A stretch of DNA of 15,692 nucleotides, taken from JBOFCS01 sp051646185 (GTDB lineage Bacteria > Actinomycetota > Actinomycetes > Mycobacteriales > Mycobacteriaceae). Positions 1-5,737 of this stretch are shown one piece after another. Position 1 is the stretch's first letter. Each line of letters begins with the position of its first letter. Below the pieces are notes generated by a model. That model ran no database searches and was not told the DNA's origin. It was given only the letters and a program-made list of their open reading frames with translations. Position numbers and translations under genes: made by a program. Location of the stretch: NCBI GenBank assembly GCA_051646185.1, contig JBOFCS010000237.1, forward strand, positions 1 to 15,692, read 5' to 3'.

Positions 1-719
1 TCACCAAGGGTACCGCGTTCTTCTGCATGGAGCTTGGTCCAATGGAAACCAAGAAGCACCTCCGGTTGCCGAGCGGAGAAGGCCAAAAATAAACCTTGCG
101 GATCAAACCACGGTTGATTGATCCGCTCATCAATCTGACTTTGTGCCCAGCCACCCTGTTCTGGATGCCAAGAGAAGGCAGCATTGTTAACTCTTAACAA
201 TTCAGAATCATCAGCAGAACCCGCATAGTTCCGCAAGACAATATCGTGCGGAACTATAAGTTCAGGAATATTTTCAGTGTTTAATTTCTTACGAAGCTGA
301 AGCAGCTCCCGTGCAGAAACCAAATCAAGTTTACGGGCCACCGCCGCTGCCGCAGGAAGATTCCCATGCGCCCATATCCGAGAATTTTCACCAGCTTTGG
401 CGAATACCTCGCTCACTAACGTGCTGCCTAATCCATTTCCCCGCACCTTCGGATGAACCAGCAATTCAGCCATCGCTGGGTTACCACTAAGGCCTGGCAC
501 AATATTTGCGTACCCAATCACCTCACCGGAATCGCTATGCCACACAAGATGCTGCGCTGAACCCTGACCAGCTAGCGATTGAACAACACTCTGCCCTACC
601 GGGTCGATGCCGTCAGCTTTTCGAGCGCTATCACACAACTCTTGGATAGCTAGGGCCGTGTCGGCAGAAAGTTCGGTAACCCAGCCCCGGTGACAAGAAC
701 TTGAATCCACCCGATCCAT
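1..719 (-). CDS. mshD: Mycothiol synthase MshD (3' end beyond window)
   Basis: Acetyltransferase of the last step of mycothiol synthesis, transferring acetyl from acetyl-CoA to Cys-GlcN-Ins in the cytoplasm. The first 239 residues are present; known MshD proteins are about 300 residues, so the C-terminus lies left of the window. The sequence shows a first GNAT domain with an acetyl-CoA loop VRGNGLGSTL at residues 92-101. A second domain carries the family-typical NNAAFSWHPEQGGW (178-191) and GFHWTKLH (224-231). The start ATG (719-717) overlaps the TAA stop of glnR by one base (TAATG), so it is probably translationally coupled to the regulator. The glnR-mshD pairing is the same as Rv0818-Rv0819 in M. 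tuberculosis as I recall it. No frame damage is visible in the part seen. Confidence 0.95.
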   Translation of the reverse strand, partial: MDRVDSSSCHRGWVTELSADTALAIQELCDSARKADGIDPVGQSVVQSLAGQGSAQHLVWHSDSGEVIGYANIVPGLSGNPAMAELLVHPKVRGNGLGSTLVSEVFAKAGENSRIWAHGNLPAAAAVARKLDLVSARELLQLRKKLNTENIPELIVPHDIVLRNYAGSADDSELLRVNNAAFSWHPEQGGWAQSQIDERINQPWFDPQGLFLAFSARQPEVLLGFHWTKLHAEERGTLG

Positions 720-1504
720 TACTGCACCGAAGGGGAAACCTGAGCAAAGCCCGGGCCTTCATGTGATTCATCTGCCCAGGCTGGCTCAACAACTGAGCCT
801 GTCTGTTCCCGCGGAGCAGCGCCGGACCCTTTACTTCGCGCTGGTCGCACTGCCTTGTAACCAACATTGCGCACAGTTCCGATAAGAGATTCGTACTCAG
901 TACCAAGTTTTGCCCGAAGCCGCCGAACATGAACATCGACTGTTCTAGTACCACCAAAGAAGTCATAACCCCAGACTTCTTGCAGTAGCTGGGCGCGGGT
1001 GAACACTCGACCGGCATGCTGAGCGAGATATTTTAATAGCTCAAACTCTTTGTACGTCAAGTCTAGCGGGCGCCCACGCAAACGTGCAGTGTAAGTACCT
1101 TCATCAATAAGCAACTCACCAAGGGTGACCTTCCCAGACTCTTCCGGTGCAACTACCCCACCATGACGAGAAAGCAGCAGACGTAGTCGCACGTCTATTT
1201 CTGCTGGCCCAGTTCCGGGGAGAAGAATGTCGTCCAAACCCCACTCTGCATTTACCGCAACCAGCCCTCCCTCGGTCACCACTGCTACAACCGGAATTGA
1301 TGACCCAGCGCTGCCAAGCAGCCTGCATAAACCACGCGCAGCAGCCAGATCTGTGCGAGCATCAACCAAAGCAATGTCAGCTGAGCTTGCCTCAAGCAAC
1401 GAAGACACTTCTGTTGGCACTGCTCGAACCGTATGAGCAAGCAGGGCCAGAGACGGCAGGACTGATTCTGGATTAGGGTCCGCAGTTAAGAGAAGAAGAT
1501 CCAC
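719..1504 (-). CDS. glnR: GlnR-type OmpR-family response regulator
   Basis: DNA-binding regulator orthologous to the actinobacterial GlnR, an orphan response regulator that controls nitrogen genes in mycobacteria and streptomycetes. With the chosen GTG start (1504-1502) the protein has 261 residues. Residues 1-115 are a degenerate receiver with the conserved Asp at D48 (LVDAR), the same number as in mycobacterial GlnR. Residues 125-222 are a winged helix with EFELLKYLAQHAGRVFTRAQ (154-173), EVWGYDFFGGTRTVDVHVRR (176-195) and VRNVGYKAVR. A low-complexity tail follows. A longer frame reaches an ATG at 1552, but the GTG has a GAGGGAGGG ribosome site just upstream and restores D48. C. glutamicum uses AmtR for nitrogen control, so the regulon of this GlnR is uncertain. 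Confidence 0.93.
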   Translation of the reverse strand: MDLLLLTADPNPESVLPSLALLAHTVRAVPTEVSSLLEASSADIALVDARTDLAAARGLCRLLGSAGSSIPVVAVVTEGGLVAVNAEWGLDDILLPGTGPAEIDVRLRLLLSRHGGVVAPEESGKVTLGELLIDEGTYTARLRGRPLDLTYKEFELLKYLAQHAGRVFTRAQLLQEVWGYDFFGGTRTVDVHVRRLRAKLGTEYESLIGTVRNVGYKAVRPARSKGSGAAPREQTGSVVEPAWADESHEGPGFAQVSPSVQ

Positions 1505-1523
1505 ACACCCTCCCTCAGGCAAA

Positions 1524-1554
1524 GGTTCAACAACTAGTTTGTTGATAGTCAACC
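1524..1554. promoter_or_regulatory. Inverted repeats upstream of glnR
   Basis: Two overlapping inverted repeats lie 20-50 bases upstream of the glnR GTG. One is CAACAA-5-TTGTTG (1528-1544) and the other is GTTGA-3-TCAAC (1541-1553). They could be an operator or a 5' UTR hairpin. The binding factor is unknown; autoregulation is only a guess. Confidence 0.3.
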
Positions 1555-1580
1555 GGATTAGCTGGACTAACTAGGGTACA

Positions 1581-1613
1581 GAGTAACTGGTGGGCAATAG
1601 TCAGTAATTACTC
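1581..1613. promoter_or_regulatory. Divergent glnR/lmeA intergenic region with GAGTAA...TTACTC repeat
   Basis: The space between the divergent glnR and lmeA-like genes (1505-1661) contains GAGTAA (1581-1586) and its complement TTACTC (1608-1613). A perfect 10-bp palindrome AGTAATTACT lies at 1603-1612. No clear sigma-70 hexamer pair could be assigned for either gene, so this is recorded only as a candidate operator region. Confidence 0.25.
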
Positions 1614-1661
1614 GCCACGGCACTAGCGACCACTGACCTTGTCTGGAAGCAACCCCAATTT

Positions 1662-2465
1662 ATGTTCATCAGTCAGAATGGTCTTGTGAAGAAGCTACTG
1701 ATTGGCCTGCTGAGCGTTGCTGCCATTGCCCTGGCCATTGATTTTGGCTCGGCTTCCTACACTGAATACCACTTCTCTCGAACAGTTCGCGGTGCTGCAT
1801 CACTCAACTCTGACCCCTATGTCGCTATCATCGGATTCCCGTTTCTGAGCCAGGCGAACAACAGCAAGTATCGTCAGGTGGAGATTCGAGCGAACGGCCT
1901 TCACAACCAACCGCTGGGCACCGCCAATATCGAAACCACCCTCTATGACCTTACGATCCCTTCCCAGCACTGGACCGTAACTGATACCGATACACTCACC
2001 GCACAAAGTATTGAGAGCCGATTGATAATCAGCGCTACCGCCCTAGGGCGCTATCTGAATATTGTTGACTTAGCTTTAGCAGCTCCACCAGCAGACCGAG
2101 CCGAGTCGACCGGAGGAACCACCGCTTCGGGAATATCGAGCAGCTCTGGTCTTGTTTTCACTGGAACGCCTCAGATACCTGGGATACACCATCCGGTGAG
2201 TGTTACCGTCGATCTCCGTGTCGCCGGGGACTCCATCATCATCACCGCGACGGGGCTTGCCACTGGTCCTGATGCAGCCGATGTCCAGCTCATCCCCGAA
2301 AACCTGAAAGATCAAGTTTTGATGAAATTCAGCAGCGTCCTGCCAGGACAGCATCTTCCCTTTGGCCTACCCATCACCACCATTGGTGCCAGAGGCTCCG
2401 ACCTTGTTGTGGAAGGTATGACCCACAACCGCACTGTTACCCTGAAACAGTTGGTTAAGCCATGA
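1662..2465 (+). CDS. lmeA: LmeA-like DUF2993 phospholipid-binding envelope protein
   Basis: A 267-residue secreted or membrane-anchored protein. The N-terminus has basic residues (VKK) then a hydrophobic segment at about residues 12-27, fitting an uncleaved signal anchor or signal peptide. No lipobox cysteine is seen. The rest matches the DUF2993 family in size and pattern (VRGAASLNSDPYVAIIGFPF near 42-61 is typical). The mycobacterial relative at the same place (Rv0817c/MSMEG_5785, LmeA) binds phosphatidylinositol lipids in the periplasm and supports mannan elongation of lipomannan. The same role here is inferred from synteny and family. The ATG at 1662 has only a weak upstream ribosome site; GTG 1686 is an alternative start. 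The stop overlaps the thioredoxin start by four bases (ATGA). Confidence 0.85.
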   Translation: MFISQNGLVKKLLIGLLSVAAIALAIDFGSASYTEYHFSRTVRGAASLNSDPYVAIIGFPFLSQANNSKYRQVEIRANGLHNQPLGTANIETTLYDLTIPSQHWTVTDTDTLTAQSIESRLIISATALGRYLNIVDLALAAPPADRAESTGGTTASGISSSSGLVFTGTPQIPGIHHPVSVTVDLRVAGDSIIITATGLATGPDAADVQLIPENLKDQVLMKFSSVLPGQHLPFGLPITTIGARGSDLVVEGMTHNRTVTLKQLVKP

Positions 2466-2923
2466 TCGCCATCGTCATACTGATCTGCTCTCTAGTCTTC
2501 GCAACCGGCCTTGGATTGTTCTATCAGTACCGGTTCGGAAAAGTCCGGGCAACAACTACCGGCAAGGACGCTGCCGCTGCCTTAACTCTCTTGAAAGCAG
2601 CAGGACTTTCCCAAGAAGTCCCCTCAATTGTGCATTTTTCGGCCCACTGGTGTGGCCCTTGCACAGCAGTGCGAACAGTGATTACTAATGTCATTCATGG
2701 ACTGGAAACGCCCGGCTCAGCTATAAAAGTAGAACTCGATATTGATGAAAACCCAGAGTTAGCGCGAGAACTTTCGGTGCTTTCCTTGCCTACTACCTTC
2801 ATCTATGATGAAGCCTTACAGCAGCGATTTCGCATCTCTGGGGTGCCTAAAACAACGGAGCTTAACGCAGCATTGACACCTCTATTGGGAGCTGCGGATT
2901 CCCCTCACCCAATAACCAGGTAA
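2462..2923 (+). CDS. Membrane-anchored thioredoxin (ThiX-like)
   Basis: A 153-residue thioredoxin-fold protein with one N-terminal membrane segment (residues 1-20) and a positively charged flank, so the redox domain probably faces the cell exterior. The active site is WCGPC (residues 63-67), the canonical thioredoxin form. The cis-proline loop is seen in SVLSLPTTFIYD. The start overlaps the stop of the lmeA-like gene (ATGA), showing an operon. It corresponds in position to thiX (Rv0816c) of M. tuberculosis. It lies just before the cysteine leader and the sulfurtransferase operon, so a role in thiol or disulfide handling of that pathway is plausible but not shown. The stop codon overlaps the -10 element of the next promoter. 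Confidence 0.9.
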   Translation: MIAIVILICSLVFATGLGLFYQYRFGKVRATTTGKDAAAALTLLKAAGLSQEVPSIVHFSAHWCGPCTAVRTVITNVIHGLETPGSAIKVELDIDENPELARELSVLSLPTTFIYDEALQQRFRISGVPKTTELNAALTPLLGAADSPHPITR

Positions 2924-2934
2924 GCTTTAAGCCG
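2921..2934 (+). promoter_or_regulatory. Leaderless-type promoter of the cysteine leader
   Basis: The -10-like hexamer TAAGCT (2921-2926) is separated by seven bases from the GTG at 2934. Transcription would therefore start at or next to the start codon, giving a leaderless mRNA. No convincing -35 is seen, which is common for corynebacterial promoters. Confidence 0.5.
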
Positions 2935-3023
2935 TGTCCAACAACCTTGAGCTTCTGCTCACCAAACGTCGCACAGTGGACCTGTGCCGTCTTGGCGGTT
3001 GTTGTTGTTGCCTTTACCTCTGA
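2934..3023 (+). CDS. Polycysteine leader peptide (cysteine attenuator uORF)
   Basis: A 29-codon open frame GTG...TGA. It contains TKRRTVDLCRLGG (residues 10-22), followed by four consecutive Cys codons (TGT TGT TGT TGC, 3000-3011) and Leu-Tyr-Leu-stop. The RRxVDLCR motif and terminal Cys run match the actinobacterial leader peptides found before sulfur-assimilation and sulfurtransferase genes. In mycobacteria, leaderless polycysteine uORFs act as cysteine-responsive attenuators in front of the cysA2/sseC2 operon. By analogy, ribosome stalling on the Cys codons when Cys-tRNA is scarce should raise expression of the operon beginning at 3144. It lies 120 bases upstream of that gene, and the spacer can form alternative folds. 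The peptide itself is unlikely to have a function. Confidence 0.85.
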   Translation: MSNNLELLLTKRRTVDLCRLGGCCCCLYL

Positions 3024-3137
3024 TAGAGCCAGGAAAAATGGCTAACCGCCACTTTCGGTTGCTGTCCAGCCTCGATTGCCAGAAAATCCACCGGCGTCCC
3101 GGCCAACTTCCCTATATGCCACTCGCGCAGGAGCAAC
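2993..3137 (+). promoter_or_regulatory. Candidate attenuator RNA with alternative folds
   Basis: TGGCGGTT (2993-3000, reaching the first Cys codon of the leader) is perfectly complementary to AACCGCCA (3044-3051). The competing hairpin joins GGCTAACCG (3040-3048) to CGGTT (3056-3060) and AGCC (3068-3071). GTTGCT (3058-3063), freed in the first fold, can pair with AGCAAC (3132-3137), which overlaps the ribosome site AGGAG (3129-3133) of the DUF4395 gene. This arrangement would give more expression when the leader ribosome stalls. The complementarities are seen; the regulatory logic is inferred. Confidence 0.5.
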
Positions 3138-3181
3138 ATCACAATGTCAGTACCACAATCAACATCCCAGTCAGTGCCTGA
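3038..3181 (+). CDS. Possible second small ORF overlapping the DUF4395 start
   Basis: A 47-codon frame starting at an ATG with an AGGAA ribosome site six to seven bases before it. It ends 38 bases inside the DUF4395 gene in another frame. The peptide (MANRHFRLLSSLDCQKIHRR...) is basic, has one Cys and resembles nothing I recognise. If translated, it would bring ribosomes through the attenuator and over the next start site. It may be chance, since the start lies inside one arm of the predicted fold. Confidence 0.25.
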   Translation: MANRHFRLLSSLDCQKIHRRPGQLPYMPLAQEQHHNVSTTINIPVSA

Positions 3182-3650
3182 ATCGCCAACTGAGTCGTTA
3201 CCCCCGTCAAGCCCAACAGAGCTTGACTCCCTAGACGTGCGCGGCCCACGGTTTGCCGCCTGGATCACCACCGCAGTCTTAGCGGTTGTGCTTATCCTTT
3301 CGGCCTTCTCAACAGTTGCTGCTGGGAGCCTCCTAGCTATCCAAGCCGTTATTTTTGCCTTAGGTGCTGCGCTGGGGCCACGCCAAAGCCCCTATGGTCG
3401 TATCTTTGCTACTTTTGTGGCACCACGAATTTCGGCACCTACTGAGCGAGAACCTGTCGCCCCACTGCGGTTCGCGCAACTTGTTGGACTTATTTTTGCT
3501 TTTGTTGGGGTTATCGGATTTGCCACTGACTTAAGCACACTCGGCCAAATAGCTACTGGCTTTGCACTGATCGCAGCATTTCTCAATGCAGCCTTTGCGC
3601 TCTGCCTCGGTTGCTTGATCTACCCCTTTGTTTCCCGGGTTCTCCGGTAA
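3144..3650 (+). CDS. DUF4395 integral membrane protein
   Basis: A 168-residue membrane protein of the DUF4395 family, function not established. A Ser/Pro/Glu-rich N-terminus (1-30) precedes the family motif VRGPRFAAW (32-40). About four membrane segments follow (roughly 38-58, 60-78, 109-128, 134-158). Between them is the conserved cytoplasmic or periplasmic loop GPRQSPYGRIFATFVAPRIS with APLRFAQ following. The last segment ends in a CLGC motif (C154, C157), a possible redox or sulfur-handling pair. A ribosome site AGGAG lies ten bases before the ATG. It is the first structural gene after the cysteine leader and precedes a thiosulfate sulfurtransferase by 63 bases, so I infer a role in moving or reducing sulfur compounds at the membrane. 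DUF4395 genes often neighbour thioredoxins and rhodaneses. Confidence 0.85.
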   Translation: MSVPQSTSQSVPESPTESLPPSSPTELDSLDVRGPRFAAWITTAVLAVVLILSAFSTVAAGSLLAIQAVIFALGAALGPRQSPYGRIFATFVAPRISAPTEREPVAPLRFAQLVGLIFAFVGVIGFATDLSTLGQIATGFALIAAFLNAAFALCLGCLIYPFVSRVLR

Positions 3651-3713
3651 TACATTTCTCCGTCTCGTATCCGCTCTACTGTTCAACCGACTCACTAACC
3701 GAAAGGAATCCCT

Positions 3714-4547
3714 ATGGCTCGCTCTGACGTCCTGGTCTCTGCCGACTGGGCCGAGCAGAATCTTTCTGCTCCCAGTACTGTCTTCATCGAGGTTGATGAA
3801 GACGCTAGCGCTTACGACGGTGGACATATCGAAGGTGCCATCAAGCTTGACTGGCGCAAAGATCTTCAAGACCCCGTTCGCCGCGACTTCCTGAATCAGG
3901 CTCAGTTCTCAGAATTGTTATCCGCTAAGGGCGTATCAAATGATGATACGGTGGTTCTTTATGGCGGCAACAACAACTGGTTTGCCGCATATGCTTACTG
4001 GTACTTTAAGCTCTACGGCCACAAAGACATTAAACTCATCGATGGTGGTCGCAAGAAGTGGGAACTTGATGGTCGTCCACTTTCAGCAACAACTGTTACC
4101 CGCCCAGCAACCAACTACCAGGCTCAGGCTCCTGATACCTCGATCCGCGCCTTCCGCGATGAGGTCATCGCCTCTATCGGCAGCAAAAACCTCGTCGATG
4201 TACGGTCCCCCGATGAGTTCTCCGGCAAAATCCTTGCCCCAGCACATCTTCCACAGGAGCAGGCTCAGCAACGCGGTCACGTGCCTGGGGCCATCAATAT
4301 CCCCTGGAGCACCACGGCCAATGAAGATGGCACTTTTAAGAGCAATGAAGCCCTCGAAGCCCTCTACAAAGACAAGGGTTACGACGAAGCTAAGGCCACT
4401 ATTGCCTATTGCCGCATTGGCGAGCGGTCCAGCCATACCTGGTTTGTGCTTCAAGAACTACTCGGAAAATCTGATGTTAAGAACTATGACGGCAGCTGGG
4501 TGGAGTACGGCTCCCTCGTTGGCGCCCCTATCGAAATTGGAGCTTAA
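3714..4547 (+). CDS. cysA2: Thiosulfate sulfurtransferase (tandem rhodanese, CysA2/SseA type)
   Basis: A 277-residue cytoplasmic enzyme with two rhodanese domains (about 5-125 and 140-275). It transfers sulfane sulfur from thiosulfate or a similar donor to a thiophilic acceptor through a cysteine persulfide. The catalytic loop is CRIGERS with the nucleophile C233. The inactive N-terminal domain has DGGHIEGAIKLDW (35-47) and the catalytic domain has RGHVPGAINIPW (187-198), both typical rhodanese CH2A signatures. The ribosome site AAAGGA is six bases upstream of the ATG. It sits in an operon with the DUF4395 gene before and the DUF1416 gene two bases after it, like cysA2-sseC2 in M. tuberculosis. 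Despite the name, it is not the sulfate ABC transporter ATPase CysA. Expression is probably under the cysteine leader. Confidence 0.95.
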   Translation: MARSDVLVSADWAEQNLSAPSTVFIEVDEDASAYDGGHIEGAIKLDWRKDLQDPVRRDFLNQAQFSELLSAKGVSNDDTVVLYGGNNNWFAAYAYWYFKLYGHKDIKLIDGGRKKWELDGRPLSATTVTRPATNYQAQAPDTSIRAFRDEVIASIGSKNLVDVRSPDEFSGKILAPAHLPQEQAQQRGHVPGAINIPWSTTANEDGTFKSNEALEALYKDKGYDEAKATIAYCRIGERSSHTWFVLQELLGKSDVKNYDGSWVEYGSLVGAPIEIGA

Positions 4548-4549
4548 AT

Positions 4550-4855
4550 ATGTGCAGCGCACCTCAACAAGGACAGACAATCCCCGCAGGCGTTGACGTG
4601 GAGAAGGAAACGGTCATTACCGGACAGGTTCTCGACGCTGACGGTCAGCCTGTTGGTGGCGCATTTGTGCGTCTCCTTGACGGCTCAGGCGAGTTCACTG
4701 CCGAGGTTGTTGCCTCCGGGACTGGCGATTTCCGGTTCTTCGCCGCCCCGGGCACCTGGACCCTACGCGCCCTCTCTTCTTCGGGTAATGGCGACACCAC
4801 CATTAGCCCTGAACAGACCGGGATTCACCAGGTAGATGTCACAATAAGCAAGTAA
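4550..4855 (+). CDS. sseC: DUF1416 protein, SseC family
   Basis: A 101-residue protein starting MCSAPQQG. It is one all-beta domain of the carboxypeptidase-regulatory-like type (VITGQVLDADGQPVGGAFVR near 37-56; GDFRFFAAPGTWTLRALS near 79-96). It closely resembles SseC of mycobacteria, including the N-terminal MCS and the EKETVITG segment. SseC proteins are always next to the CysA-type sulfurtransferase and are annotated as sulfur-metabolism partners; the reaction is unknown. The conserved Cys2 could accept sulfur from the rhodanese, which is a guess. A GGAG ribosome site lies in the last codons of the upstream gene and the gap is two bases, so the two are co-expressed. The operon ends here at a long palindrome. 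Confidence 0.93.
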   Translation: MCSAPQQGQTIPAGVDVEKETVITGQVLDADGQPVGGAFVRLLDGSGEFTAEVVASGTGDFRFFAAPGTWTLRALSSSGNGDTTISPEQTGIHQVDVTISK

Positions 4856-4862
4856 TTATCGC

Positions 4863-4908
4863 TGTAGAACGGCCCTACAATTTCGCGAAATTGTAGGGCC
4901 GTTCTACA
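4863..4908. terminator. Perfect 46-bp palindrome after sseC
   Basis: The first 23 bases are exactly complementary to the last 23, with centre CG|CG. As RNA it would form a stem of about 20 bp with a tiny loop just after sseC. No T-run follows on the plus strand, so it is either a U-less terminator or an mRNA 3' protector. The -35 region of the next promoter falls in its right arm. Confidence 0.75.
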
Positions 4909-4925
4909 TGGTTAAGCGTTCGGAC

Positions 4926-4938
4926 TAGAATCGTGTTG
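4926..4938 (+). promoter_or_regulatory. Leaderless promoter for the small membrane ORF and nitrobindin gene
   Basis: A good -10 hexamer TAGAAT (4926-4931) lies exactly six bases before the GTG at 4938. Transcription would begin on the start codon. Confidence 0.55.
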
Positions 4939-5036
4939 TGGTCATATTCTTTGAAATTCTTCTGGTCCTGGCTGCCATTGCGATCACCTGGTTTGGAGCT
5001 TACGCTCTGTACCGTTTGATCACTGACGAGTCGTGA
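4938..5036 (+). CDS. 32-residue single-span membrane peptide
   Basis: A small GTG-started frame too short for usual gene callers. It encodes MVIFFEILLVLAAIAITWFG followed by a Tyr/Leu-rich stretch, then RLITDES. About 25 residues form one hydrophobic helix with an acidic glutamate at position 6 and a charged C-terminus. Its TGA overlaps the GTG of the nitrobindin-like gene (GTGA), and a -10 hexamer sits at leaderless spacing. These two facts argue that it is translated. I do not recognise a family. It may couple translation of the next gene or act as a small membrane subunit. Confidence 0.65.
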   Translation: MVIFFEILLVLAAIAITWFGAYALYRLITDES

Positions 5037-5737
5037 ATACCGATTCCTCTGATGGTTCCGCCAAGGCTGACGCAGCGCCGTCAGTCGAGTTTGGCAGCGC
5101 TGATCGGGCGGTCTCGGTCGCCGCTGAGCGGGCAAAGCTGACCTCAAGTCTTAATATCCCCACTCTCCCAGACCTGCCCTTGCCGATTGATACCGCCAAT
5201 CTTCGATTAGGGGCGGACCTTAACCCAGGATTGTTGGCGCTTCTACCGTTGGTGGGTGTATGGCGCGGGGAGGGCGAGGGGCATGATTTTAGCCAACCAG
5301 ACCCGGAAAAAGCTAGCTATCGTTTTGGTCAGCAGATTGTGGTCTCCCATAATGGTGAAAACTTTCTGAGCTGGGATGCCCGCTCCTGGAGGTTGGATGG
5401 CGAGGGCAACTATGCCGGGCCGGGGTTGCGTGAAACTGGGTACTGGCGCTTTATTGAGGATCCTGAATCACATAACGAGGAGCAGGCTATAGAGCTGCTG
5501 TTAGCGCACGCCGGTGGTTATATCGAATTACTTTATGGCGGTCCGCTCAATCAGTCATCGTGGGAATTGGCTACTGATGCCTTGGCCCGCAGCAAGTCTG
5601 GGGATCTTGTTGGCGGTGCAAAGCGACTTTACGGCCTGGTGGAATCTGGCGATCTTGCGTACGTTGAAGAGCGTATCAACGCTGATGGGCAGTTGGTCCC
5701 GCATCTTTCAGCTCGGCTTGTCCGCTATATTGGTTAG
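5033..5737 (+). CDS. Nitrobindin-like / FABP-family heme beta-barrel protein (DUF1794)
   Basis: A 234-residue cytoplasmic protein. A variable N-terminus (1-65) precedes a lipocalin-like ten-stranded barrel domain starting at LLPLVGVWRGEGEG (70-83). The GxWxGxG motif is the nitrobindin signature. The C-terminal VPHLSARLVRY carries H224, at the place of the His that binds heme iron in nitrobindins. The relative at the same locus in M. tuberculosis is Rv0813c. Family members bind ferric heme and can scavenge NO or isomerise peroxynitrite; activity here is inferred. The start is GTG, overlapping the stop of the small membrane ORF. The 3' end overlaps cydC on the other strand by 62 bases. Confidence 0.88.
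   Translation: MNTDSSDGSAKADAAPSVEFGSADRAVSVAAERAKLTSSLNIPTLPDLPLPIDTANLRLGADLNPGLLALLPLVGVWRGEGEGHDFSQPDPEKASYRFGQQIVVSHNGENFLSWDARSWRLDGEGNYAGPGLRETGYWRFIEDPESHNEEQAIELLLAHAGGYIELLYGGPLNQSSWELATDALARSKSGDLVGGAKRLYGLVESGDLAYVEERINADGQLVPHLSARLVRYIG

Noticed and set aside
1505..1552. Longer glnR starting at the ATG at 1552
   Set aside because: The extra 16 residues are not family-like, and the GTG at 1504 has a strong ribosome site and gives D48 numbering.
4083..4454. Antisense frame of 123 codons inside the sulfurtransferase gene
   Set aside because: Shadow of a strongly conserved rhodanese gene; no family match, promoter or ribosome site.
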